Shown piece after piece: positions 6,387 to 14,098 of a DNA stretch of 14,190 nucleotides. This stretch comes from CAYPKG01 sp964411275 (lineage in GTDB: Bacteria > Bacillota > Clostridia > Christensenellales > CAG-138). The stretch is from the NCBI GenBank assembly GCA_964411275.1, contig CAYPKG010000044.1:1-14190 (forward strand), given 5' to 3'. Positions within the stretch are counted from its first letter, which is position 1. Each line of letters starts with the position of its first letter. The notes under the pieces were generated by a model. The model was not told the DNA's origin. It did not search any database and was given only the letters and a program-made list of their open reading frames with translations. The position numbers were made by a program, and so were the translations under genes.

Positions 6387-7679
6387 ATGAGCTTACAAAC
6401 ACGAGAGGAATTAATACAGGCTGGTTATCCCTTCGGCAGGGCGGCAGATGGGATCCCCTTGGGCGATACTTTGACGGAATGGCAGCGAACAAACCCGGAT
6501 GAAATCTTATATCTGCCGAAAAATGCCCGGGGCTGCGACACGGATAACTGCCAGCTACATGTCTTTCCATCCCCCTCTGGTGCAGAGCTGCTAGCCCTTT
6601 GGACCCAAAGCAGCGTGGAGGGGGGCGGCGACAACCGTCTTTTGCTTGCACGCTCTTCTGATGGTCGTAAGTGGTCCTCACCCCGCTACGTTATTGGTGC
6701 TCAGCGTCCCGGAGAAAGGCAAGCCAGCTGGGGTTTTCCGGCGGTGACCCTCCGGGGGCGTCTTTATATTTTTTTCTTAATGGAAACGCCGGCCTATGAC
6801 AACAACCGCCAGGAAAGCGGCCGCATGGGTTGTCTGTATTCAGACGATGATGGCCATACCTTCAGTCCTCCGGGGGAGGTGGCAATTCCCCGTTCCAAAT
6901 ATGATGCCGTCGATACCGGGTTGGACAAAAACTGGGTCCCCTATCAAAATCCTATAACTGACAGCCATGGGCGACTGTTGGCTATGTGCACCCTGTACAC
7001 CAGCCATACGTTAATACAGCCCCGGGTGAACTGGGTCAATGAAGACTCTAGGGCCTGCCTGATCCGCTTTGAAAATTTAGAGGAACACCCGGAACCGGCC
7101 CAGATCAAAACCACTTGGCTGCCGCAAGGAGAGNNNNNNNNNNCGGCAGTGTTCCTGCCTGATGGACGATTGTTTTTGGTCATGCGTACCATGACCGGGG
7201 CCATCTGGTGGACAGTGTCTGAAGATGAAGGCGTCTCTTTTGCGCCGCCCAAGCCCCTGTACACATCTGATGGCAAACGGGTGTGCCAACCCTTGGCACC
7301 ATGCCCCCTTTATCAGGTGGGAGAAGGACGATTTCTTCTGTTTTTTCATAACAATTCGGGGAAGCGTTTGGGTTTTGACCAGATGGACAATCGCGTCCCT
7401 TGGAAGGCAAACGCTGCCAATTATGTACGCAATCCTCTGTATGTATGCCGCTGTGATTTTGAAGAAAGGGGCGCACAGCCTCTGCTTGTAGGAACGCCAT
7501 ACAGATTACTGGATACGGGAGATGTGGCAGTTGGCCCCAAGGCCACGGCGGAATCTGCTACTTACCCTTCATTGTCTCAGTGGAAGGGGCGCTTTGTACT
7601 GTGGTATCCCGACCGAAAGTTCTACCTGCTGGGCAAGGACATCACCCGCTTTACAGGCACCCATGAACCCATGGCATAA
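6387..7679 (+). CDS. Sialidase-like Asp-box beta-propeller protein
   Basis: The protein has about 430 residues and resembles the exo-sialidase/BNR-repeat superfamily. Three Asp-box motifs are visible: SSDGRKW (90-96), SDDDGHTF (152-159) and SEDEGVSF (278-285). Each is followed by a proline-containing turn, as in six-bladed propellers. The region KNWVPYQNPITDSHGRLLAM and ATYPSLSQWKGRFVLWYPDRKF also fit propeller blades. No signal peptide is present, so it should act in the cytoplasm on an imported substrate. The ATG follows an AAAGGA site six bases upstream. A 10-N gap lies at about residue 250; the frame resumes correctly after it. I did not identify an arginine triad with certainty, so true sialidase activity is unproven. 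Other glycosidase or lyase activities on this fold are possible. Confidence 0.7.
   Translation: MSLQTREELIQAGYPFGRAADGIPLGDTLTEWQRTNPDEILYLPKNARGCDTDNCQLHVFPSPSGAELLALWTQSSVEGGGDNRLLLARSSDGRKWSSPRYVIGAQRPGERQASWGFPAVTLRGRLYIFFLMETPAYDNNRQESGRMGCLYSDDDGHTFSPPGEVAIPRSKYDAVDTGLDKNWVPYQNPITDSHGRLLAMCTLYTSHTLIQPRVNWVNEDSRACLIRFENLEEHPEPAQIKTTWLPQGEXXXXAVFLPDGRLFLVMRTMTGAIWWTVSEDEGVSFAPPKPLYTSDGKRVCQPLAPCPLYQVGEGRFLLFFHNNSGKRLGFDQMDNRVPWKANAANYVRNPLYVCRCDFEERGAQPLLVGTPYRLLDTGDVAVGPKATAESATYPSLSQWKGRFVLWYPDRKFYLLGKDITRFTGTHEPMA
7134..7143. other. Assembly gap (10 N) inside the sialidase-like gene
   Basis: The run is exactly 10 N. The frame before it (ending WLPQGE) and after it (AVFLPDGRLF) agree as written. 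Confidence 0.95.
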
Positions 7680-7713
7680 CAATTGCTTGATATTAAGGAG
7701 GAGCCTCTGTTTT

Positions 7714-8508
7714 ATGAATAAGCTTAAAGCCAAGCTAAACGCAGGGCAGTACGTTTTCGGCACCCATGTTACCCTTACCGATCCAACGATTTGCGATATG
7801 CTGGGACGTTTGGGGTTTGATTATGTGTGGATTGATATGGAACACTCCTACCTATCCTTTGAAAATGTGCTCAGTCATCTCATTGCTCTGAGCGGCCAAG
7901 GGGTACCGGCAGTTGTCCGTGTGCCCAGAGATGATTACACCTTTATTAAGAAAGTGCTGGAAATGGGTCCAGCAGGGATTGTTTTTCCCATGGTTACGGA
8001 TGCCACTCAGGTGAGCCGATTGATTGATGCTACCCTTTATCCCCCAGATGGAGCTAGGGGCTTCGGGCCGATGCGAGCCATCAGTTATGGCATGGATGAC
8101 GCTAAGGAATATATCAAGGAGCGATCCAAGGAGCTTTGTCGATTTGTACAGATTGAAACCCGTGAATGTATTGAAAACATGGACGAGATATTAAAAAATC
8201 CCTGGGTGGACGGCTTCGTGTTCGGGCCTTTTGATCTGTCAGGACAGTTGGGGCAACTGGGAGAAATCGACACCCCTGTCATGAGCACTATCATACGAGA
8301 AACGGCAGCCAAAATTAAACGGGCAGGGAAAATTGCTGGATTTTCCATTGGAACCAGCGATGTAAAAACGCTTGCCTACGTCCGAAGTTTGGGTATTACC
8401 ATGTTATCGGCGGGCGCAGATTATAGTGCCGCCTGGCACGCCTCCCGCAACACACTTGAGAATATAAGACAGGTATATGAATATGTCGGACAAGAGGCCA
8501 TCCTATGA
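7714..8508 (+). CDS. HpcH/HpaI-family aldolase (2-keto-3-deoxy sugar acid aldolase type)
   Basis: This 264-residue class II (metal-dependent) aldolase belongs to the group that includes HpaI, GarL and RhmA. These cleave 2-keto-3-deoxy acids to pyruvate and an aldehyde. Family residues are in place: D41 and H44 in WIDMEH, R69 in VVRVP, metal ligands E148 (QIETRE) and D174 (GPFDLS), and the signature YPPDGARGFGP (109-119). Every one of these lies one position before its HpaI counterpart as I recall the numbering, so the fold is collinear. The longer open frame from 7522 is a shadow of the previous gene; AAGGAGGAG (7695-7703) fixes the start at 7714. Its stop overlaps the next start by ATGA. The exact substrate cannot be told from sequence; 2-keto-3-deoxy-rhamnonate, -glucarate or a related acid are candidates. 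Confidence 0.9.
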   Translation: MNKLKAKLNAGQYVFGTHVTLTDPTICDMLGRLGFDYVWIDMEHSYLSFENVLSHLIALSGQGVPAVVRVPRDDYTFIKKVLEMGPAGIVFPMVTDATQVSRLIDATLYPPDGARGFGPMRAISYGMDDAKEYIKERSKELCRFVQIETRECIENMDEILKNPWVDGFVFGPFDLSGQLGQLGEIDTPVMSTIIRETAAKIKRAGKIAGFSIGTSDVKTLAYVRSLGITMLSAGADYSAAWHASRNTLENIRQVYEYVGQEAIL

Positions 8509-9896
8509 CAACTATGCTGTTTTTTGATGACAATTGGCTGTTTGCACGCCAAGGGTTACGCAGACGCCTGGGTCGGCCATGTTTGATCTCTGAGGGAATT
8601 TACCGGGATCCCCAGGCGATTATCGCTATGGGCTCACCCACGGTATACTCCGATGGTCAAGGTGGCTATCTGTTATTCTATGGTGGATTCCCCTTGGGGG
8701 CCACTCCAAAGGATAGGCCTGTGGCTCTATTGGCCCATAGCGATGATGGATTGAATTTTGCCGGAGTGGATACCCGGGGGATGGTTGACATTCCGGATCG
8801 TGTGCTGCCAAACCAGTTGATCAGTGGTGAATTGGTTCATGAGATGGCCATGGCTTATAGGGATGAACGGGCCGAACCAGGCAAGCGGTACAAGGCGCTG
8901 ACTCTGCGCTACGACAATAAGGCGGTGCGGGCACGTAACGAGCTATGGTCATCTCCCGATGGGCTGAAATGGGAAAAACAGGAAGGGTGCTGCTGGCATG
9001 CCCGGGGGGCGGAACCTGGCGTAGGTTTGTGCTATAATCCCGCAACAAAGGCTTATACGCTAACTGTTCGTCCGGATATGGGCGAGCGACGTATCGCCAC
9101 ATGTGAAACGATGGATTTTCAAACTTTCTCTACGCCGAAGTGGTGTATGCAGGCCGATGCCCTGGATGATCCCATCGCTGAGCTATACGGTATGCCTATC
9201 TTTCCCTATAAGGGCATGATCATAGGCTTCCCTTGGCTGTACCATGTAGACGGGGAGGAAAGAGGCATTAAATTCTGGCGTGGGCGCATGGATGCGCAAC
9301 TGGCTTACAGTTTGAACGGATCGGCTTTTCAGCGTACTTTGCGGGAACCCTTCCTACCCAATGGGGATTATGGTGATCCTGATTTTGGGGTAATCCTGCC
9401 CAGCAGTCTGCTTCAAATGCCCGATGGCAGCCTGCGGATCTACGGTTTTGCCCGTACCATTGAGCACGGGCCCTATCGCCGCCAGGAAGTTAGTACTATT
9501 GTAGCTTATGCACTTCGGGAGGATGGTTTTGTTTATTTGGAAACCACCGGAGGGACGGCCACTCTACGCACCCGGGAAATGCTTCTAACTACGCTTCCTT
9601 CCTTCAACCTGAGCACCACCGGTGGAGCCACCTGCGCCATCCTAGGGCGGGATATGGTTCCTCTGTCTGGGTTTTCTCACCAAGATTGTACGCCCTTTTT
9701 CGGTGATGATATCCAATGGGTACCCCGTTTTCAAGGCGGCGATGCTCAGACACTTAAAAATAGGGTGGTAACACTGGAACTTCGCCTTCTAACCGGACGG
9801 GTGTACGCTTTGAGCGGAGATTTTGTGCTGTTAAGTGGCGTGGCGGCCAACCGCTATGAGAAAACTGGGATCATAGACTCAACAGAAGGATTTTAA
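8505..9896 (+). CDS. Predicted glycosidase-like five-bladed propeller protein
   Basis: The protein has 463 residues, no signal peptide and no membrane segment. The N-terminus MLFFDDNWLFARQGL, the blade-like phrase GSPTVYSDGQGGYLLFYGG (43-61), AHSDDGLNFAG and WSSPDGLKWEKQEG recall the GH32/GH43/GH62-type clan of propeller glycosidases and their uncharacterised relatives. The C-terminal 100 residues (from about TTGGATC) look like a beta-sandwich, as in GH32-like enzymes. Candidate acidic residues include the DPQ (35-37) and GDYGDPDFG (287-295) regions, but I cannot assign a nucleophile. The gene is coupled by ATGA to the aldolase, so the two products probably work on one substrate. Function beyond probable glycoside binding or hydrolysis is not claimed. 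Confidence 0.55.
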   Translation: MTTMLFFDDNWLFARQGLRRRLGRPCLISEGIYRDPQAIIAMGSPTVYSDGQGGYLLFYGGFPLGATPKDRPVALLAHSDDGLNFAGVDTRGMVDIPDRVLPNQLISGELVHEMAMAYRDERAEPGKRYKALTLRYDNKAVRARNELWSSPDGLKWEKQEGCCWHARGAEPGVGLCYNPATKAYTLTVRPDMGERRIATCETMDFQTFSTPKWCMQADALDDPIAELYGMPIFPYKGMIIGFPWLYHVDGEERGIKFWRGRMDAQLAYSLNGSAFQRTLREPFLPNGDYGDPDFGVILPSSLLQMPDGSLRIYGFARTIEHGPYRRQEVSTIVAYALREDGFVYLETTGGTATLRTREMLLTTLPSFNLSTTGGATCAILGRDMVPLSGFSHQDCTPFFGDDIQWVPRFQGGDAQTLKNRVVTLELRLLTGRVYALSGDFVLLSGVAANRYEKTGIIDSTEGF

Positions 9897-9899
9897 TGT

Positions 9900-10763
9900 A
9901 TGTTGGTTTCACAAACCCAGCGAGGAATGGCTTATGCCCTTTGCTCCGCTGTAATCTTTGGCTTCACCCCCGTGCTTACGCGTCTATCTTACGAGATGGG
10001 TAACAACGGGGTGAACGCCACTTTTTTAAGAGGCCTTTTATCCCTACCCTTTTTATATTGGTTATCTCGGCGAGAAAAGACGAAGGCTTCTCCAAAGGGC
10101 CAATGGTTTAAGGTGATAATCTGTGGATTTCTGGCGGGGATTACCACCTTGCTTCTCTATTCTTCCTATGGTTATATCAACAGCGGCACTGCTACCATGC
10201 TGCATTTCGTCTATCCTTTGGGAGTGATAGTGCTTTCCTGCATATGTTATGGTAAGCGTCCTAGGAGCAACGAGCTGGTGACTCTGGGACTAGGACTTTT
10301 TGGGGTAATTTTGTTTATTCCAAATTATTCTGTCGGGACTGTTCAAGGCATTTTGATGGCGTTATGTTCCGGACTTACTTACGCTGGGTATTTCATGATG
10401 TCTAGCAACAAGGATATTAAATCCTTGCCTCCATTCACTCTCATTTTTCGTATCACGGTTTTATCAACCTGCATTGCTGGAGGTTATGGCTTGATTAGCG
10501 GCAACTTGACGCTTGCTCTTCCCTTGCTTGCTTTCGTGCTTTGCCTTCTTATTGCTTTGCTTGATTCTTTGGTCGGCGGCCTATTGCTTCAATGGGGTAT
10601 CCGCTTAGCAGGAGAAAGGAAAACATCTCTTCTCTCTCTATTAGAGCCTTTAACCGGCATCATTTACGGAATTTTGATATTTCATGATTCCCAAAGCCCA
10701 GTTGTGTATTTGGGCTGCTTGTTGATAACAGGCAGTCTGTGGCTGACTATAGTCAATCATTAA
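9900..10763 (+). CDS. EamA/DMT-superfamily transporter
   Basis: A 287-residue membrane protein with about ten hydrophobic segments arranged as two five-helix EamA repeats. The first repeat begins GMAYALCSAVIFGFTPVLTRLSYE and the second about residue 145 (VQGILMALCSGLTYAGYFMM). The repeat-end motif LLEPLTGIIYGILIFHD is characteristic. Members export or import metabolites such as amino acids or sugars with protons; no substrate can be assigned. AGAAGGA (9884-9890) decides for the ATG at 9900 over the ATG at 9896 that overlaps the previous stop. The C-terminus (GSLWLTIVNH) looks normal, but the next sequence is a foreign gene fragment, so a few terminal residues could be altered. Base composition is more AT-rich than in the following genes. 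Confidence 0.88.
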   Translation: MLVSQTQRGMAYALCSAVIFGFTPVLTRLSYEMGNNGVNATFLRGLLSLPFLYWLSRREKTKASPKGQWFKVIICGFLAGITTLLLYSSYGYINSGTATMLHFVYPLGVIVLSCICYGKRPRSNELVTLGLGLFGVILFIPNYSVGTVQGILMALCSGLTYAGYFMMSSNKDIKSLPPFTLIFRITVLSTCIAGGYGLISGNLTLALPLLAFVLCLLIALLDSLVGGLLLQWGIRLAGERKTSLLSLLEPLTGIIYGILIFHDSQSPVVYLGCLLITGSLWLTIVNH

Positions 10764-11041
10764 AACAGTTGAGCCTGACACGGTATACGGGTGGTGAGGA
10801 AATACCGCATAAGGAACGCTGGGCTGTGGAGTATGGCCCATTGCTGTACGCGGCACTGGGAGCTCCAAATCCGTTGACGTTGCGCTTTGATCCGGGAAAA
10901 CCGGAGGAATGGTTTACCGTGCAGGAGGGAGCGAAACGCCGCTTGAAATTGAAGGGCGATCAAACACACAGCTATATGGCTTACGCGGATATTCACGACG
11001 AGCCGTTCGATGTCTATCCGATTGTGGAGGGAATAAAATGA
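10764..11041 (+). pseudogene. C-terminal fragment of a GH127-like (DUF1680) glycoside hydrolase
   Basis: Reading in the frame that ends with TGA 11039-11041 gives LTRYTGGEEIPHKERWAVEY, then GPLLYAALG and, at the end, MAYADIHDEPFDVYPIVEG. The ERWAVEYGPLLYA and YADIHDEPFDVYP phrases resemble the C-terminal beta-sandwich of DUF1680/GH127 beta-L-arabinofuranosidase-like proteins as I know them. Only about 90 residues remain of a protein that should exceed 600. The frame can be followed upstream only into the EamA gene, where it makes no sense and has no start with a ribosome binding site. Its stop overlaps the glycyl radical enzyme start by ATGA, so the intact gene was probably the neighbour of that enzyme. 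The family call is moderate; truncation is clear. Confidence 0.6.
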
Positions 11042-13062
11042 TAGATTTGATTCAACAGCTGAAGAACGACCAATGGGAACGGAAACATCATCAATATCGG
11101 AAAACGGTTCCGATCGGTATTGAAGAGAGCTATCGGGAGACGGATATGCCTGATTATATGCGGACCGCACGGCGGCTGGCTGCAGCGCTGGACGCGGAAA
11201 CGCCGGTTCTGTTCGCCGGGGGAATCATTGCTTTTACCAGAACGATCCCCAACCTGCCCATGATCTGGTCAGACGAGGAATGGAGCAACATCAAATCTAA
11301 ACATTTCATTCATGAAATGGGGAATGTCAGCAACCTGTCTCCGGATTATGGAGCGGTTATCGGAAACGGTCTGCTGTATTACCGAGAGCAGCTAACGGAC
11401 GACCCATATCATCAGGCGATGCGGATTTCGATTGACGCTGTGCTGAAATTGACGGAAGCTTACGAGAAACAGGCCCGGGAACAAGGAATGACGGAGCTGG
11501 CGGATGTTCTTTCCAGTGTCCCGGCCGAAGGTGCGCACACATTCCGGGAAGCATTGCAATCTCTACGTATTCTGCATTATGCCATGTGGTGCGAAGGGGA
11601 ATACCATAACACGCTTGGACGCCTGGACCAGTATATGATGCCTTATCTGCAGGCGGATCTTGATGCCGGGCGGGAAACAAGGGAAAGTGCGTTTGAGCTG
11701 TTGGAGGCGTTTTTCCTTTCCTGCAATCGGGACAGCGACCTGTATCCCGGTATGCAGCAGGGGGATAATGGCCAGAGCATCGTCCTGGGCGGCATGACAC
11801 CTGACGGGAAGGACGGATACAATCTGCTGTCGGACATGTGTCTGGAAGCCTGTTGTGAGCTTCGGCTAATTGATCCCAAGATCAATCTTCGCGTAAACAG
11901 CAAAACACCGCTGTCCGTTTTCGAGAAGGGGACACAGCTGACGAAGCTGGGGCTAGGCTTTCCCCAGTATGAAAACGACGATGTGGCGATTCCCGCACTG
12001 ACCGCGCTGGGATATGATCTTGAAGATGCCCGGAACTATGCCATGGCGGCATGCTGGGAATTCATCATTCCGGGATGCGCCATGGAAATTCCGAATATCG
12101 GCGCTTTACCTTTCGCGAATATTGTGAATCGGTGTATCCGGACCGATTTGCAGAAGTGCGCGGACATGAAGGAACTGATGGCATCCATTCGGGACGAGAT
12201 CTACGCATCTGTGCGTGAAACGCTGGCGGAACGGCATGACCTGTATGTTATTCCTTCCCCCTACCTGTCTCTGTTCTTCCGGGACTGCCTTAAGAATAAA
12301 AAGGATATTTCCCTGGGGAACAAATATAACAATTGGGGATTGCACGGTACCGGTCTGGCGCCGGCGGTGGATATGCTGGCCGCGGTGGATACGGCTGTCT
12401 ATCACGGGAGTCTCTCTTCGGAGACGCTGTTGGCGGCGATGGATAATAACTTCGAGGGCTACGATGAGGTTCGCGATTTGTTGAAGTATCATTGCCCGAA
12501 GATGGGCAATGATGACGACATAGCGGATTGCTACGCAAAATGGCTGCTGGATACGTTCGCCGATGCTGTCCGTGGGCTGAGAAATGAGCGCGGCGGTATT
12601 GTGCGTGCCGGCACTGGTTCGGCGATGTACTATATTTTCCATGCCAATGAGCTGGGGGCAACTGCAGACGGCCGAGAAGCGGGAGTTCCGCTGCCGGCCA
12701 ACTATGCCCCTTCGCTGAACATCCGGTTGAACGGCCCCGTGTCGCTGATTAAGTCCTTTACAAAACCGGAGCTATCCCGGGCGATTAACGGCGGCCCTCT
12801 GACGATTGAGTTTTCGGACGGCGTGTTCACACAAAAAGAATCTATTATCAAGGTGGCGCAGCTGGTACATTTGTTTGTTCAACGCGGGGGACATCAGATG
12901 CAGCTGAATACGGTTAATCGAGAAAGATTGCTGGACGCGCAGCAGCATCCTGAATATTATCGGAACCTGATTGTCCGTGTATGGGGCTGGAGTGGCTACT
13001 TCGTCGAGTTGGATAAGTGCTATCAGGATCACATCATCCGCCGCGCGGAGCTGCTGGTGTAA
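11038..13062 (+). CDS. Compact glycyl radical enzyme (PFL-like)
   Basis: This 674-residue protein belongs to the pyruvate formate-lyase/glycerol dehydratase superfamily. The glycyl radical motif near the C-terminus reads RVWGWSGYF (647-655) with G650 as the radical site. The thiyl-radical cysteine is C339 in AACWEF, with E341 two residues later as in the C-x-E of GRE dehydratases and lyases; PFL itself has CC. Family landmarks include HTFREALQSL (167-176), GRLDQYMMPY (194-203), IDPKINLRV (278-286) and ATADGREAG (541-549). Most family members have 750-850 residues, so this one is short. The radical-bearing end is complete. The start at 11038 is chosen over an upstream in-frame GTG because it makes an ATGA overlap with the previous frame. 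Absence of PFL's CC argues against PFL; the substrate is unknown. Strictly anaerobic, cytoplasmic. Confidence 0.9.
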   Translation: MIDLIQQLKNDQWERKHHQYRKTVPIGIEESYRETDMPDYMRTARRLAAALDAETPVLFAGGIIAFTRTIPNLPMIWSDEEWSNIKSKHFIHEMGNVSNLSPDYGAVIGNGLLYYREQLTDDPYHQAMRISIDAVLKLTEAYEKQAREQGMTELADVLSSVPAEGAHTFREALQSLRILHYAMWCEGEYHNTLGRLDQYMMPYLQADLDAGRETRESAFELLEAFFLSCNRDSDLYPGMQQGDNGQSIVLGGMTPDGKDGYNLLSDMCLEACCELRLIDPKINLRVNSKTPLSVFEKGTQLTKLGLGFPQYENDDVAIPALTALGYDLEDARNYAMAACWEFIIPGCAMEIPNIGALPFANIVNRCIRTDLQKCADMKELMASIRDEIYASVRETLAERHDLYVIPSPYLSLFFRDCLKNKKDISLGNKYNNWGLHGTGLAPAVDMLAAVDTAVYHGSLSSETLLAAMDNNFEGYDEVRDLLKYHCPKMGNDDDIADCYAKWLLDTFADAVRGLRNERGGIVRAGTGSAMYYIFHANELGATADGREAGVPLPANYAPSLNIRLNGPVSLIKSFTKPELSRAINGGPLTIEFSDGVFTQKESIIKVAQLVHLFVQRGGHQMQLNTVNRERLLDAQQHPEYYRNLIVRVWGWSGYFVELDKCYQDHIIRRAELLV

Positions 13063-13063
13063 T

Positions 13064-13921
13064 ATGAGCGAGAAGCAGGGTATCGTCTTTGACATCAAGG
13101 AATTCGCCGTGTTTGACGGCCCGGGCATCCGGACGACGGTCTTCATGAAGGGCTGTCCTCTGCGCTGCCAGTGGTGTCATAATCCCGAGGGGCTTTCTCC
13201 CAAACCTCAGCTGATGGTCAGCACAGCGGCTTGCACCAACTGCGGGGCCTGTCAGGCGGTATGTCCTTCGCCGGAAAAATGTACGGCCTGCGGCAAATGT
13301 GTCTCCGCTTGCCGGGGTGGATTTCGAAAAATTGTTGGTACGCCCTGGGAAGCGGAAGTTCTTGCAGCCCGGCTGCGTAAGGACCAGGATGTGTTCCTTC
13401 ATAGCGGGGGAGGCGTTACCTTCTCAGGCGGTGAGCCTCTGATGCAGTGGGATTTTGTCAAAGCGGTCATTGAGCGCATGCCTGGTATCCACACGGCGAT
13501 TGAGACCAGCGGGTTTGCATCCGATGCAGTGTTTCGGTCAGCGATGGATACCTGCGATCTGATCATGTTGGACTGGAAGGTCTCTGACCCGGTCAAGCAT
13601 AAGCATTATACCGGTGTGGATCAGGAACCCATCCGCCGTCATGCAGAAATGCTGACCAGGGGCAATACACCGTTCATCCTGCGTATGCCGATGATTCCCG
13701 ACGTGAACGATGAGCCTGAACACTTCGAAACGGCCGCTCGTCTGGTGGCAGATTCGCCCATGCTGCAGCGGATTGAACTGCTTCCCTATCAGCCGGCTGC
13801 TGGTGCGAAGTATGGGATGGTGGGCATGCAGTACCAGGCTCCCTGCGATGACTTGGCGAAGCCCACGCTTTTCACCGAGATATTCAATAATTTCGGTATC
13901 CCGTGGAAGGAATTCCATTAA
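13064..13921 (+). CDS. Glycyl radical enzyme activase (radical SAM)
   Basis: This 285-residue protein uses S-adenosylmethionine to place the radical on G650 of the adjacent enzyme. The radical SAM cluster motif is C31-x3-C35-x2-C38 in KGCPLRCQWCHNPEG. Next comes a ferredoxin-like insert with two four-cysteine sets, C57-C60-C63-C67 and C73-C76-C79-C83, as in GRE activases of the glycerol dehydratase type; PFL activase lacks this insert. The GGE motif (122-124) and DGPGIRTTVFMKGC (18-31) are standard. The ATG comes one base after the stop of the enzyme gene, so the two are coupled. A longer open frame from 12971 is only read-through of the previous gene. Complete at both ends. Confidence 0.95.
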   Translation: MSEKQGIVFDIKEFAVFDGPGIRTTVFMKGCPLRCQWCHNPEGLSPKPQLMVSTAACTNCGACQAVCPSPEKCTACGKCVSACRGGFRKIVGTPWEAEVLAARLRKDQDVFLHSGGGVTFSGGEPLMQWDFVKAVIERMPGIHTAIETSGFASDAVFRSAMDTCDLIMLDWKVSDPVKHKHYTGVDQEPIRRHAEMLTRGNTPFILRMPMIPDVNDEPEHFETAARLVADSPMLQRIELLPYQPAAGAKYGMVGMQYQAPCDDLAKPTLFTEIFNNFGIPWKEFH

Positions 13922-14017
13922 GCGTAGAAGCTTTTCATCATGCGCATACTGGCGAGGATGAAAATGTACGCCCACTATGTACCTCATACATATTCCACGC
14001 TGACCCCAAAACAAAGC

Positions 14018-14052
14018 AATCCCCCGGAACTCGCAAGATTCCGGGGGATTTT
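14018..14052. terminator. Intrinsic terminator, probably bidirectional
   Basis: AATCCCCCGGAA (14018-14029) is perfectly complementary to TTCCGGGGGATT (14039-14050) around a 9-base loop. On the plus strand it ends in TTTT and lies 97 bases after the activase stop. On the minus strand it follows the end of the tRNA fragment by 7 bases and is followed by GCTTTGTTTT, so it would equally serve a tRNA gene. The hairpin is certain; which gene it serves is inference. Confidence 0.85.
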
Positions 14053-14056
14053 GACG

Positions 14057-14098
14057 TACGCCCGACTGGATTTGAACCAGCGACCTTCAGAGTCGGAG
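14057..14098 (-). tRNA. 3' half of a tRNA, probably tRNA-Arg(CCG), truncated
   Basis: Read on the minus strand, this stretch gives anticodon loop CTCCGAC (14098-14092, anticodon CCG), 3' anticodon stem TCTGA, variable loop AGGTC, T arm GCTGG-TTCAAAT-CCAGT, 3' acceptor CGGGCGT and A73, with no encoded CCA. Acceptor CGGGCGT would pair with GCGCCCG, as is usual in tRNA-Arg. The 5' anticodon stem should be TCAGA, but the sequence there is CAAAA, and no D arm or 5' acceptor is found in the next 92 bases. So only the half from the anticodon loop onward is present. A37/C38 after CCG is unusual for Arg; the amino-acid call is moderate. Confidence 0.55.

Noticed and set aside
5449..6681. A 410-residue open frame on the minus strand.
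   Set aside because: It lies across the binding-protein gene and the start of the sialidase-like gene, is low-complexity and shows no family motif. It is the antisense shadow of well-supported plus-strand genes.
10909..11037. An upstream extension of the glycyl radical enzyme to a start at 10909.
   Set aside because: The extra residues do not resemble the family, overlap the GH127-like frame, and the ATGA-coupled ATG at 11038 gives a family-like N-terminus.
14081..14095. An alternative anticodon arm in the tRNA fragment: CCGAC and GTCG around the loop TCTGAAG (anticodon UGA).
   Set aside because: It would put C at position 33 and leave no room for the standard variable loop before the T arm. 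The AGGTC variable loop and TCTGA stem reading fits tRNA rules better.
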